In this document: piece by piece, positions 1-12,265 of the stretch
Layout: each line of letters opens with the position of its first letter
Numbering within the stretch: position 1 is the first letter of the stretch
Origin: Impatiens glandulifera
Lineage: Eukaryota; Streptophyta; Magnoliopsida; Ericales; Balsaminaceae
Assembly: GCF_907164915.1 (NCBI RefSeq)
Contig: NC_061866.1
Span: 29,715,905 to 29,779,904 of the forward strand
Direction: 5' to 3'
Length of the DNA: 64,000 nt
Position numbers and translations under genes: made by a program
The notes under the pieces: model-generated
Told to the model about the DNA's origin: nothing
The model's input: only the letters and a program-made list of their open reading frames with translations
The model's database searches: none

Positions 1-162
1 ATCAAGACTGTTTCACTTCGCGAAACGCGAACTCCCTTCGCGTTACGCGAAAAGGGTAAAATCGTCAAAAAAAAAAATAAGTGGTCATCAGATCAAAAAT
101 TATTAAACATTACCACGGATGCAAATAGCCTTATTTGGGGGGTCATTTCATCCAATTTCCCG
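1..162 (+). other. Unassigned sequence upstream of copy A
   Basis: No gene is seen. The stretch includes TTCGCGAAACGCGAA-like short inverted motifs near 17-50 and an A-run at 67-77. It has no counterpart before copy B, so it lies outside the duplication. Confidence 0.5.
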
Positions 163-186
163 GATGGAAGGGATAAGTATAAAACC

Positions 187-904
<718 letters not shown>

Positions 905-3214
905 GTTTTTTTTTTGGAAAAATAGCTTAACGCTATTTCATTAAAAAACCAAAAAGTGGGAGAGGGTCAAAATCAAAGTTAGACAATCTCTATCTTTAAT
1001 TAAAAGATGACAAACAACGACTCTAGAGTATTTGATTGGAAACAAACAAACAAAGATTATAGTAACAAAAAACAAAAGCATACAAGACCTACAATTTCAA
1101 AATTCTAATTATGTTGTGAACTTTCTCTTTGACTACTTTTACTCTACTTTAGAATCCCATTTTGCATTCCTCGAAATCCAATTTGTATTTCTCGAATTCC
1201 AACGATTATATTTACGTCGCATCCTGATCTGTTTGGATCTAGGATTTACTATATTGGTGATTGAACTGTTGCATATGATGATGTTTGTTTGTGAGTTGCG
1301 CATTCATTGGCTTCAATTTTGCCCTGAGTTGTTTCGATCTACTTTCGTAGTCTCCTCTTCACTTTCCTCCACTGCTTTTCTATCACTTCCATCTTCTAAA
1401 TTTTCCATTGTTTTCATCCCCTGATCTTTCACATTTTTCTTCCTCTAATTTTTCTTCATTTTACCCTCTAATTCTTCTTCTTTATCTGATTCTTCATCTT
1501 CTCCTTTCTCCGATTTTTCATCTTCTCCTTCTTTTGAATCCTCAACATTTTCATCATCTGCTTCTTCATCTTTAGTTTCCTCTAAATGCTTTCCAGTTCC
1601 CGATTCTTAATTTTCATTTTCCTGGGCTTTCTCATTATACTTCTAAACTTTTAGGCTATCCTTCTGTTTCTGAACTCTCAAGATTTCATGCTGTTCTTCA
1701 ATTATTTTTTCACATTGATTACTCACATGTTCAAAAGTATTGTAGAATGCACATCTATTTGACCTCCATTCATATGAAATATCCATGACTGTGGGCTTAC
1801 CTCTTCTGTCAATAATTGTCATTTTTACTGGTAGAGTACTTTTAGGGTGCACTTCAATGCTTATCCTAATATATGTGATGTGTTCTCTTTTTCCGTGATT
1901 GTGTCCATATATAATGGTTTTCCCAATAGACTATCAAAATGACTAAGTGCATCTGCATTGTACATATGAGTCGGAATGTTCCTTAGTTTGAACCAAATTT
2001 AAGTCGTTTCTTTCGGTTTGCTACGTAGGTTCATTCCTTAAGACCATCTTTCAAGCTTCATGCAATTTGACCCAATATAAGTATGCCCCAACTTCAGAAT
2101 ATTCTCCAGATGTTTTCCCTACTTCAACTTTAGAAAATAAAGATCATTGCTATTTGTAAATACATTTTCCAGTCTAATGTGCTACCATTGCTTTAGCAAG
2201 GCATCCTTAATGATCAGGAAAGATACATGATTTTTTCAATATAGTTACCAACAACTACATATTCCCACTCTTTAATGCATTTCTCTTCAACTTCAAGGTT
2301 AATTTAAACTCAAAAGGAGATTTGAGAATCTCAACCTTTGGTTTAAAATCCCCCAAGTAAAGTTTGCTTGTACTTGAGTTTCAACTTTCTATTAAGTGGT
2401 TTTCTTCCAAACTTCATTTACTTTCCAACTGGAGTTACTTCTATAGTGTAAGTCTTGTTTTTTAGGAACTTCATTAGATCTCACATTGTCTCTACAAACC
2501 AGCTAACTATCTTATTATATTCTTCATTTTTGAGTAAATTACAGTTCTGAAGATAGTGAATATTAAGTTGGGCTATGAACTGTTAAGTTTTTTCCTTGCT
2601 AAGAACAATCTCTTCTTTCTTCGCTTGAAACAACAATTTTGTAATTTAATTTTTTAGTCCATAAAGAATATTAGCCCTTTCATTGTATTCAACCCTCTAT
2701 TTTTCATCCTTATTGACTTCTACCTGAATACTTTGTCATTTTAATTTTTTTCTGAGATTTTTCTCTATTTACCTTCTACTCTATTTCAACATTCTCAGAA
2801 CTCTGTTTATGCTTTATTTCAGCATTCTCAAAACTTTGTTTCTACTTTATTTCAGTCATCACTTTCTTGCTAATATCACTTTCCCAGAATTCTTTTACTT
2901 CTTTCGCCTTATTTTTGTTCTTTTTCCCCATTGTTGAAGAGAAGAACACAGTAATAAAGTAGAGTAAATGCATAAAAGGGCAATTTAGAAATTTTAAAGA
3001 CTTAACGACTAAATCGCTTCAAAAGAAAACCTTTTGAAAACACACAAAATTAGAGAACTAATCGACGCTTGAAATCAGGAAAGAAGCGTCCAGAAAAGCT
3101 ATCAATGCAATTCTAAGAGATTTAAAGTTATCGTCACTTACTTCGCGAATCGTGTCGTTTGTTCCGATCAGGCTATTCGTGTCGATTGTGTCGTCAATTG
3201 TACTGTGTCGACCG
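905..3214 (-). mobile_element. LINE-like ORF1-only unit, copy A (3' part)
   Basis: Read on the minus strand, the unit ends near 905-914 in an A-run preceded by TTAATGAAATAGCG, as expected for the 3' end of a plant LINE-type element. Its coding part (1290-2931) resembles only the ORF1 protein (DUF4283 plus acidic tail). No endonuclease or reverse transcriptase is present between that ORF and the tail, so it is either a non-autonomous family or a deleted element. Its 5' region (about 2932-3214, resuming at 8567) was split by the copia remnant. The copy B counterpart is 19861-26151. Confidence 0.6.
1290..2931 (-). pseudogene. DUF4283/zinc-knuckle ORF1-like pseudogene (copy A)
   Basis: The start at 2931 reads MGKKNKNKAKEVKEFWESDI, followed within about 30 codons by stops. 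The best conserved part, 1643-1980, reads LLGKPLYMD, then STLPVKMTIIDRRGKPTVM, then DISYEWRSNRCAFYNTFEHVSNQC. This is the usual DUF4283 layout: a GKP motif, then a beta-strand region, then a CX2C-type knuckle. Here the knuckle is degenerate (RCAFYNTFEHVSNQC lacks one cysteine of the usual CX2CX4HX4C). A Glu/Asp/Ser-rich tail follows (1430-1620). In plant LINEs this domain is the RNA-binding ORF1 product. Multiple stops make it a pseudogene. Confidence 0.6.
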
Positions 3215-3502
3215 TGTTGACTTTTGACTATTGGATCTTTGAAGAATGATTACGAAGAAAGAAAACGTTGGAAAACAGGGAAGGACAATAAGATTTGTTG
3301 AAGAGGAAAAAGTCTTACTATTCTTAAGTGTGCTGTATTAACCTTTACAAACAACCATTATAAAGGAGTAATTACCTTAGAAACCCTAAATTAATTATAG
3401 ATACATGCCCAAGTACATTAATAATTAAATAAACCCTAATTGTATAAAAGACAATAAAAGCCTACAACTTTCAATTTTTGACAATCAATGCTTAAACTCA
3501 CA
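3215..3502 (-). repeat. LTR of copia remnant A (288 bp)
   Basis: It begins TGTTGACTTTTGACTATTGG, ends AACTCACA and is nearly identical to the LTRs at 26152-26440 and 29472-29759. The element lies on the minus strand, so this is its 3' LTR. The sequence just inside (ATCTCCTCCGC, minus strand GCGGAGGAGAT) is a polypurine tract. Confidence 0.85.
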
Positions 3503-3599
3503 ATCTCCTCCGCAAGCTTGATTTGGTTCGAGATTCTTCTCGCCGAGTAGTTCTCGCATCTTTGCAAATTTGAGTCTTGTTAATGCCTTAGTGATAATG

Positions 3600-4090
3600 T
3601 CTACACTCTGCTCTATAGTGCCTACGAACTATACAACGATCTATCGATTCTCTATGAATTCACGGATGAAGTGGAACCAAGTGTCGATGTGTTTTCTACG
3701 TCCATGAAACACCGAGTTCTTCATTAATGCTATTGCGGACTTGTTGTCAATATAGAGGGTTACCAGCCTCGGTTTGCATACGAGCACCTCGCTCAACAAG
3801 TTTTTCATCTAATGTCCTTGGCACGACGCTGCAGTAGCTTCCATAAACTCCGTCTCACAAGAAGACAATGCAACAGTTCAATGCTTTTGAGATTGCCAGG
3901 GGATCAAATTCCCGTTGAGATAAAACATCATCCCTCTAGTACTTTTTCTGTCGTCTGTATCACCGGCCAAGTCGCTGTAAGTAAAACCAACGAGTTCTTC
4001 AACTTCTCGTCCTCTTCTTAACTGAATCCCATAGTTCATCGTTCCCTTCACGTAACGAAGAATATGTTTTACTCTTCAAGGTTTGTCTTC
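3600..4090 (-). pseudogene. Copia RNase H fragment (copy A)
   Basis: Parallel to the minus-strand RNase H at 26578-26880 in copy B: the same cluster of motifs for RSKYIDTRFHFIREC-type and [16 protein letters not shown] sequence, here broken by several frame changes. The open plus-strand frame at 3812-4021 is only its antisense shadow. Only a fragment of the domain remains, fused at its N-terminal side to gag. Confidence 0.6.
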
Positions 4091-4099
4091 CCGTCTCCC

Positions 4100-4465
4100 T
4101 TAACAAACATATATTGTCTCCTCGTCATAAAAGCTAGTGAGGTTTGCATCATCGTCTTCGGGAAAAACATTCGTCACTACCTCAGCAAACATTAATATTG
4201 GCTCCTCGTCATAGAAGCTAGTGAGGTTTGCCTCATCGTCAGACCTTTTGTTAGGGCACTCAAATGCGTAGTGACCATAATTTTGACAAGTGTAACACTT
4301 CACTGTGCTCTTGTCTTTGCGGGGCTTGGCGTCTTCTTGTCGAGGTGAGTTTTCTGCACGACCTCGACCTTGATCTTGTCCTTTTCCACGACCTTTGTTA
4401 TCTCCACCGTTGCCGCTGCGACTTGACGATATAGAAAAAAAATTTGCTTCACCATTTTGCTTCAT
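4100..4465 (-). pseudogene. Copia gag C-terminal fragment with intact CCHC knuckle
   Basis: The 121-codon open frame contains an Arg/Gly/Gln-rich stretch (about residues 20-45) and a complete retroviral zinc knuckle, CYTCQNYGHYAFEC (CX2CX4HX4C), at about residues 57-70. It ends in a duplicated acidic segment ANLTSFYDEE. The knuckle is the RNA-binding part of copia Gag. It continues upstream into 8566-8196, separated by the inserted LTR element. Copy B has lost 7 residues in exactly this knuckle. Confidence 0.75.
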
Positions 4466-4530
4466 TCGTTACATCCATTCATCATGCATGAGCAATAGGT
4501 GCTCCTCATCTTGGTCTTCATAGCCGCGAA

Positions 4531-4832
4531 TGTTGAGAAACGATCTAATCTAAACACACGATAAAAGAAGATATAAAGATATAGTGGTAAAGAATAATAA
4601 AGAACACAAGATATAACGAGGTTCGGCCAACAATGCCTACATCCTCGGGGAGTCGTCCATTCTATTGATATTCCATGGAATAATGGTCCAAGTAACCCTA
4701 GGTTACAATGTCTCTATTTATAGGAGTACATCAAAAGCCAAAAGACTAAACTACTACTCCTAAGCCCAATAAAAGCTTAAAGCCCAATTACAATATATAA
4801 ACTCTAATTAAATATGAGCCCAAAACCCAACA
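4531..4832 (-). repeat. 3' LTR of the 3.66-kb non-autonomous element
   Basis: A 302-bp repeat almost identical to 7889-8190, with only a few scattered differences, which suggests recent insertion. Confidence 0.92.
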
Positions 4833-7800
4833 ATCTCCACCTTGGGCGAATACCGCGCTTATTGAGATGCGATGAATAAATTACAAATCTCCACCTTGAC
4901 GAATTTCACGTCCCTTAGGAAATACACGAGCCGTACCCATCAATCTTCACCTCCACTCACTCAAGAGCCCTTAGAAGAATAACAATCTCCACCATTAGGT
5001 ATATCGCGTCATCAAAAAGTTATGAGCCACACATCAATCTTCACTATTCGAGCCATTCACGAGATAAATCATTATACCTCCACTTCCGCTCAAAAAAACC
5101 CTTAGAAGATAAAATCATAGAGTTTATAACACCAAATAAATTTGGGTAACCACGTTATTTTAACGCTGAGAGACATTCAACAACTCTTCCCAATCTTTGT
5201 TCATACCCATTGACATATGCGGAAACTAGAATTAACAATTCTTTATTATGTCAAACTAATCTTTACCTTTGTTTGCCACAAACTGAGTGTCATATTTTTC
5301 AAGTCCAACAACCGACTGAAAGCAAAATACCGAATAGACCCAAGACAAACTTTCATCGTCTACTTTTTCAAAATCAGATATCTATCGAAAACTGAGGACA
5401 CCCAAAACGAACTTCCATCGTCTACTTCCTCAAAATAAGATATCGATCAAAAAACGAGAAGACCCAAGACGAACCTTTATCGTCTACTTCATAACAAATA
5501 AATTAGGCTATCACGACATCTCTTTTCTTTAGCTCAAGATCTGACAAAGTATTTGTCACCCATCTTGCCTTAAACGTTGCATATTCAACCAACTTGAACC
5601 TCATACTTCTCCTTGAACACATTAACTTGCAATATGCTAGTTTCTTGAGTCCAAAAATGCCTAGCAATCCAAGAATATTATTTCGATATTCAATATCTCT
5701 CTCTTCAATTGTCTTCACCCATGCTTCAAATGATCATCTATAGTTTCTCTGAAAGAAATCGAATATCCTTTCATTTGAATTGATCGAACCTCTCATCTAG
5801 CCCCTTTTTCATGACTAGGAATCCCTATTCAAGGTCTCAATCATCCCATTCATCTAATATATGATCCACAATGTATAGACAAATAAGATAGAACAAAAGA
5901 AGTAACAAAATCATCACCTTCGAGTTAACTGAGTCTCCCATCTAGCCCCTTTTTCATGACTAGGAATCTCACTCAAGGTTTTTATTTATCTTCTCACATT
6001 AGAAGATAATGCAATGATTTTTTCTCGGTCGTTTGAGAGTTGCTTTCAAGATGTCTCCACCTCAACTTATAAATGTCTTTCATTAGTCTTCCTCTTCCTG
6101 GTCTTTCATTCATAATATGTGTTAGCTGGAATTGTTTCAATCTTTAATCACCCGCCAACTCAATGCAATCTTGCAATTTTGGCATGAAGGATTGCCCTGT
6201 CAACATGTCGACAATGTTATCATCGGTAAACACCATTTTGATAATAACTTCCTATATTCGATCATGTTTTTGTCAAGTGTAAAAGCACATATTCTCACCA
6301 CCGTCTTCATATTGATTAGCTCTTCCAATAAGATGAGGTCATAACCAAAAAGATACAAACTTTTTGGTCCCAAATAAGTCAAATAAAACTAAAATAGGCA
6401 GACACTTTAAGCCCTAGAAAAACAAACTTCGAGACGTCCAAACCTTGATCCGACCATTGAAAATGTAGAGGAATGAGTTACCAACCCTCTCGACAAAATC
6501 TCAGCGCAATCGGACTCTGTTTGAATCTTCCATCGTCAGTTTGATGAACCCTGTGCGGCTGTAGGCGAAAATCTACTACTAGATTTTCTCTCTACCCTTC
6601 TTTTAATTTGACTTCTTCAATAACCGGTTTCCAAAGAAAAATCTCTCCAAACTTATTTCAGCCGAGAATTTCTTCAAGTCAAAGCCCTCGCCATAGTGAA
6701 ATAATGTCACCCATGTATGCCAAGACAACAATCGGTTATAATAAAACCTCCAACTAATTTTCAATAAGCATGAAGATGTATCGTTTGTTCTCCACATTCT
6801 TCTAGCAAAATCCCGCATAGAAAGAATAACAGACCATATATATGATTAGTGCATCCTCAACTCATACCTTAGAAATTATCATTCTTGGTAGAACCCTTGA
6901 GGCATCAATACCCACTTGAAAACTTCGCACCAGCATTTACCGGAATTGCCAATCAAAACCTACTCACAAGGTTTGATGCAAATCCAAATTCGGCCTTTAT
7001 ACACACATATCAAAATCACACTCTTGCAAACAAACATTAAAGCCATCCGCTTTAATCAGAAAACCCTTTACATGTTGCATCAATTTTCTTCCATAATCTG
7101 CAACATCGAATAAGTACTCCACCTTCTTTTTCAACTCCAATTTTCAATCTCCATAATGACGAATATCAAATCTCTTAGAAGATAAATCACAAATCTCCAT
7201 ATTTGTGAAATTCAAGTCAAACAAGTCTCAATACAAATCCAAGATCAAAGCATACAAAGCTTTGAGAGTTTGATTAAAATCAAACAAGGCTTTACTTGTG
7301 AAAATTGGAACAGATAGGTCTTAAACCTATTTTATAAAATCAAACAAGACTTAAATAAAAAGTCTTAGTTGAAAAAGTCTTAATTGTTGACAGCTTCAAA
7401 GATTCTTGGCTTCTCTCTATATATATTATATTATATTATAATATAATATCTATTTATATGGAATATATATATGGAGATATATATGGAGATATATATATAT
7501 TTTTTTGTATATTTTAATAGACCAAAAGAATATACCTCATCTTCTTCATTCTGGTGTTGTTGCTTACACGACGACTTTTCGTCACCTGCACCCATTGGCG
7601 CCTCCGAGAAGAACAAAAGACCATTGTCTTCTTCTCTCTTCTTCTCAAGACAACATCACCCAAAAATGAGAATTACTTTAACGACCGTTGACATCTTCTT
7701 AGCAATTGAAGATTCCGACTCAAATCTTCACAACGGCTAATTCTTCTACAACTAATGTCGTTTCTCCAATAGCCATCTTCAACAAAAGCACAAATATCCA

Positions 7801-7888
7801 ACAACTTCTTCAATGGTGGTTAGGGTTTCCGTAATATCTTCACAAATAGATTAGGTTAAACATTCTAAAAACATGCTCTGATACCACT
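4833..7888 (-). other. Non-coding interior of the non-autonomous LTR element
   Basis: About 3 kb with repeated short phrases such as AATCTCCACC and CACCTTGACGAAT, and no recognisable Gag, protease, integrase, RT or RNase H motif in any frame. The longest frames (about 60-70 codons, e.g. minus 5503-5718) have no family I know. An AT palindromic tract lies at 7421-7500. Confidence 0.7.
7873..7888 (-). promoter_or_regulatory. Primer-binding site (initiator Met tRNA type)
   Basis: The minus strand reads AGTGGTATCAGAGCAT next to the 5' LTR. TGGTATCAGAGC is the standard plant copia primer-binding sequence. Confidence 0.9.
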
Positions 7889-8190
7889 TGTTGAGAAACG
7901 ATCTAATCTAAACACACGATAAAAGAAGATATAGAGATAAAGTGGTAAAGAATAATAAAGAACACAAGATATAACGAGGTTCGGCCAACAATGCCTACAT
8001 CCTCGGGGAGTCGTCCATTCTATTGATATTCCATGGAATAATGGTCCAAGTAACCCTAGGTTACAATGTCTCTATTTATAGGAGTACATCAAAAGCCAAA
8101 AGACTAAACTACTACTCCTAAGCCCAATAAAAGCTTAAAGCCCAATTACAATATATAAACTCTAATTAAATATGAGCCCAAAACCCAACA
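7889..8190 (-). repeat. 5' LTR of the 3.66-kb non-autonomous element
   Basis: A 302-bp repeat, TG...CA, followed by the right target duplication GCGAA. It carries TATA-like AT-rich sequence and would drive minus-strand transcription. Confidence 0.92.
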
Positions 8191-8195
8191 GCGAA

Positions 8196-8566
8196 GTCTC
8201 TCCTCGTGGACTTTGAGACGACCGACGATCTCCTCGACGGTCATATTCTTGAGGTCACTAAATTGCTCGATCGCTGTAACAATCTGCATGTATGTTTTTG
8301 GTAAGGCTCTAAGGAACTTCTTGATGACATAGATCTCCTCCACCTTCTTACCCAACGAGCGAATACCAGTCACGATGGATGTCAATTTCATGGCGAAGTC
8401 ATCCACCGATTCCCCATTCTTCATGCGAATCGCCTCGAATTGTGTTTTCAAGGTTTGCAATTTTGCCTCCTTAACTCTCTCCACTCTAACATGCATTGTA
8501 TTTAACGTCTCCCACTCTAGCTTGGCATAATCCTTTTTAGCCACCATGAGAAGTACGTCCTCAGGG
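8196..8566 (-). pseudogene. Copia gag N-terminal fragment (copy A)
   Basis: The minus-strand frame covers LPEDVLLMVAKKDYAKLEWE, then KEAKLQTLKTQFEAIRMKNG, then ESVDDFAMKLTSIVTGIRSL. These are typical of the UBN2/Retrotran_gag_2 capsid-like domain of copia Gag. It is truncated at its N-terminus by a deletion that also removed the 5' LTR, and at its C-terminus by the inserted LTR element. Confidence 0.8.
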
Positions 8567-8760
8567 AGTACCGATCGTGTTTCAATCGACGAACGACGTT
8601 TCTTACTTTTCCAGTGATGAAATTGAATTTCTGATTTGTTATTATTGCTGAGTAGAATAATGTGCACGTTCTTTGAGAAGAATTTCAAAAATTCGTCGTT
8701 GTCAGAAGATCATCAGAAATCTTTAGAGCTTTTCTCTTTGTACCTTGCATTAGATATATA
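8567..8760 (-). other. 5' flank of the LINE-like unit (copy A)
   Basis: Matches 29860-30049 in copy B. With 2932-3214 it forms the presumed 5' region of the LINE-like unit into which the copia element inserted. No coding sequence is visible. Confidence 0.5.
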
Positions 8761-10499
8761 TAGTGTTAATGATAACTATTCAAACAAAACTAATAAAATA
8801 TCGAATTCATTGTGTAATTACCGTTTAAAACATTTAAATTCTCTCAATAAATTTAAAAGATTGTCTTCATTAAATATCTTAATGTTGGTTGGACTCAACT
8901 TTAAGGGAATGAAATTGGTTGAAGTAACCAAACTGAATATTTCCAACAAGATGTGAAAGAGGGAGAAAAATGAAGGAAACTCGACTTATATTTGATGGAG
9001 AGATTATCCTCTTTTCTAACCAAGCAACAAAAAGATGTGAATATTCTCAGCCTCCTTGAGCTCTTGGGTTCGAGCTCGTCAGACAACAAGTTTTGCGCCT
9101 AGTTAAATGGTTAAGTGTGTTTGCGAGATATGTGTGCTTAATCTTTTGTCTCATTTATCTCCTCTTCTAGCCTAGCAGCAACAAAATGTGAATATTCTTA
9201 GCCTTTTTTGAGGTCCTGGACTCGAGCCTTTCAAGTGATAAATTATGCGTCTAGTTAAATGGTTAAGTGTATTTGCGAGCAATTTGATTAATCCATTGTC
9301 CCATTAACCCTACTAATGTATTCTAGTGGTAAAAGTCGACTTAAGAGACCAAAAGATCACGAGTTTGATTCCATCTAAGTGCTTTGAGTTCAAGCGGGGG
9401 ATCATGGTTCTTGGGGTATCATAACGTTCTCCTTTAATTCCCCAAAAAATATTTGATAGAGAAGAAGAAAATAAAAATGGATAACAATTATCACCTTAAT
9501 AAAAACAATCTGATGCCACATTAAATAACTCAAACACTCAAACATCATTTCTCTCTTTTTCTCATCCATCACATTACTTAATTCATTAACCAAAATACTA
9601 AAACGTCGTATATTTTAAATTATTATTTATTTTATTTTATTTATATATATCAATATATTTTAAGTCTTTTTATCAAAAAAAATATCACCTACTAAAAATA
9701 ATCACCAATAATTATTTATCTCTCACTAGATTATTCAAATAACTCAAATCCGAAAAAGCCTAAATAACAATTAACCATTGTTTTTTGAAAAGTAAAAATA
9801 TATACATTTCACAAAAAAATGAAAAGAGAATATTTTTTAAAGTAAAACAAAGTACTCCATATATAATTAGTTGGTTTTGATAATATCATAAGTTGGATGA
9901 CATAATCCTCTCTTTTAGCATAGATGAGGTCGTATGTTCGAGCTTGTCAGATGAAACGTAAAAGATGGATGTGAAAGACAAAAAGATTGAAGCTGAACAA
10001 AAAAGCTAGAGACAAAATACAAATGAAATGGATACAGAAATCGAGGCAGCTACAATACTCGATCTGAACTACAAGAGTCGGTGTTGACTACAAAAGTTGA
10101 TGTCAATATCGAGACAAATGCTCTCTTGCACCAATTCTCTTTGTCTCTTAGTTCATTTATTTTCACATTTCTTTGTTCGTCTCCCTAACAAAGTTCATGA
10201 TTTCTATCGCATCATTTCACTTGAAATAGGATATTAAATATTGTAATGCAAAAAATTGAAACTTCCTAAGAAGGGATTTTTGATACTGGATTGTCGTGTC
10301 TCATAACTCACCTTTCTCCTGAATCTCAAGTTAGACGAGAAATCAAAATGGTAGGCTTGATTAGAGTGCATTTAAAAACGTCGACTAACTTTGACTTTTT
10401 TAGAGTCGCCACCTAATTTACTTCTCGTGAAATTATGAAAGAAAAACATTTTACGTGTTTAAACGCGTTTTAGAGATTATGCTCTTAGTTCGGTGTTTG
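8761..10499 (+). other. Intergenic sequence with SINE-type motifs
   Basis: No protein gene. A phrase of the form CTAGTTAAATGGTTAAGTG following a GGTTCGAGCTC-like box occurs twice (about 9055-9125 and 9215-9290), and a tRNA-like segment lies at 9315-9380. The rest is AT-rich. The block corresponds to 43880-44444 joined to 55324-56410 in copy B; the CACTA insertion site is between positions 9404 and 9415. Confidence 0.6.
9315..9380 (+). repeat. tRNA-related SINE-like fragment
   Basis: TAGTGGTAAAAGTCG resembles a pol III A box, and 40 bases later GAGTTTGATTCC resembles a B box (GGTTCGATTCC with a C-to-T change). In between is ACTTAAGAGACCAAAAGATC, typical of tRNA-like plant SINE heads. The copy B version is at 44349-44415. 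It has no clear tail or target duplication, so only a fragment is claimed. Confidence 0.4.
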
Positions 10500-11056
10500 G
10501 TTACTGATAGGATCAGATTAATCAATAGAGACGAGGGTCTGGCGATTGATAAAGGCTTATGAAAAACAGTTTGAAAGAAATCTTGTTAGAGATTTAATTC
10601 ACTTTCTATTCTACGCAAACCCTTGTAAACACTTGAAACAGAATCAAGTGCAGAAATGTTTACTTAGGTTTGAAGCTTAAGATGAAAAATGAGAAGATGA
10701 CAGAAAAGAACAACACATCAGTTTGTTTATGAATGTTCGGAGCAAACTCTCCTACGTCACCCCTTCTTCCAACCACCGGAAGGATTCACTATAATATGAT
10801 ATGAATCAAATACAGTTTGCACACACTTAGATCACTGTTGAACAGAACATACTCTATTCAACTTACAAGATGAAGAATATCACTCAGCTAAAGGATACTT
10901 TGATTCTAACTCTCTCTTTATTAATGCACAATACAATCAGGAAAGCAGCTCACAGTATGAATATTCAAAAGCTTGATTTCTTAGTAATTTCAGTAAGCAA
11001 GACAGATTCAGCGCGAGAGTGATCGATTTCCAGCTTGTCGTCCGTTGTCCTTTAGA

Positions 11057-11087
11057 ATATTTAAATATGCACAAGTACCAACGGTCA
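11057..11087 (-). promoter_or_regulatory. Solo-LTR core promoter (minus strand)
   Basis: On the minus strand TGACCGTTGGTA (11076-11087) stands a few bases upstream of an AT-rich TATA-like block (ATATTTAAATA, 11058-11068). The plus-strand reading ACCAACGGTCA matches the M-phase MSA consensus at 10 of 11 positions. The same pair occurs in the LTRs at 30653 and 43205. Confidence 0.5.
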
Positions 11088-11349
11088 AATTTTCAGAATG
11101 ATACGTGGCACTTTCCATTGGAACGCCTCCATAGTACACAACAAACTCTGAATACAAGGATCGTGGCCGTACACAACAGGTAGTGCGTCGAATATTCTTC
11201 AGGGATTTACCTGCAAAACAAGTAGTGGGAAGGATATTCGCTTATGTGTCATTTATTGATTGGTTGCATAGGGCTGTCGTATTGATCTTCACTAGAAAAT
11301 AGAGCAAGAGTAGCATACAGCTGTAGAACGTGGGTAGGCGAGTGCTAGC

Positions 11350-12265
11350 TTCAAGCAACTACTTATGCAAGCCATTAGACATATTTCAATTAGACAACCT
11401 CGTCTAATGAAATCAAACGTCTCCGTCTAATAACATACTCCATTAGGCTACCTGGTCTAACGGGATTAGACTTACGTCTAATTACAATCACTTCTGACTA
11501 ATCTGAAGGAGTTAGACTGCACGTCTAACTTTCACCAGTTAGACTGCATGTTTAATTTTCTCTTTCTATTAGACTGCACGTCTAATTACGATTCTCCTTC
11601 AGACTAGTCTGAAGGAGTTAGAGTCTACGTCTAAGTTTCACAATCCATTAGACTAGTACGTCTAACTCTACGAGTTAGACTACACGTCTAATTACGAGTC
11701 CATTAGACTGCACGTCTAATTACGAGTCCATTAGACTGCACGTCTAACTCCACGAGTTAGAATGCACGTCTAATTACGAATTCATTAGACTGCACGTCTA
11801 ACTCCACGAGTTAGACTGCACATCTAATTACGAGTCCATTAGATTGCATGTCTAACTCCACGAGTTAGACTGCACGTCTAATTACGAGTCCATTAGACTG
11901 CACGTCAAACTCCACGAGTTAAACTGCACGTCTAATTACGAATTCATAAGACTGCACGTCTAACTCCATGAGTTAGACTGCACGTCTAATTACGAGTCCA
12001 TTAGACTACATGTCTAACTCCACGAGTTAGACTGCACGTCTAATTACGAGTCCATTAGACTGCATGTCTAACTCCACGAGTTAGACTGCACGTCTAACTC
12101 CATGAGTTAGACTGCACGTCTAATTCCAAGTCTATTAGACTGCACGTCTAACTCCACAAGTTAGACTACACGTCTAATTCCTCTAGTTAGATTGCACGTC
12201 TAATACCGCTTAGTTAGACTACACGTCTAACTTCGCTAGTTAGACTACACGTCTAACATCATGCA
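11350..12265 (+). repeat. Palindromic minisatellite inside the solo LTR
   Basis: About 30 half-units of 26-28 bp alternate between TTAGACTGCACGTCTAATTA and TTAGACTGCACGTCTAACTC versions, giving a roughly 54-bp higher-order unit. Each half-unit holds the inverted motif TTAGAC-n5-GTCTAA. The units diverge toward the left edge. Confidence 0.9.

Larger units (their letters stand above)
4531..8190 (-). mobile_element. Non-autonomous LTR retrotransposon, 3.66 kb
   Basis: Two 302-bp direct repeats (4531-4832 and 7889-8190) with TG...CA ends flank 3.06 kb of non-coding DNA. The 5-bp target duplication GCGAA stands at 4526-4530 and 8191-8195. Copy B (near 28846) shows the empty site, GTCGCGAAGTCTCTCC. 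A primer-binding site matching initiator Met tRNA (minus strand TGGTATCAGAGC) lies just inside the right LTR, and a polypurine tract (minus strand AAGGTGGAGAT) just inside the left LTR, so transcription runs on the minus strand. No gag or pol motif is visible, so proteins must have come from another element. Confidence 0.92.
3503..8566 (-). mobile_element. Copia remnant A, internal part (interrupted)
   Basis: Minus-strand Ty1/copia internal sequence split by the non-autonomous LTR element at 4531-8190. Order along the minus strand: gag N-terminal half (8566-8196), gag C-terminal half with zinc knuckle (4465-4100), then directly an RNase H fragment (about 4090-3600). Compared with copy B, protease, integrase and reverse transcriptase are missing; the join is near 4080-4100. 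The 5' LTR and the first codons of gag are also missing: at 8566 the sequence switches from GTCCTCAGGGAG straight to target-flank sequence ACCGATCGTGTTTC. It cannot be functional. Confidence 0.8.

Noticed and set aside
1032..1424. 130-codon plus-strand frame (and its copy at 20571-20879)
   Set aside because: Antisense shadow of the acidic tail of the minus-strand ORF1-like pseudogene; low-complexity Phe/Leu/Ser-rich, no family.
9315..9380. A functional tRNA gene
   Set aside because: A- and B-box-like motifs exist but no cloverleaf or anticodon stem can be made out.
11350..12265. Regular repeats resembling a CRISPR array
   Set aside because: The units are continuous and palindromic with no unique spacers, and the array lies inside a plant LTR.
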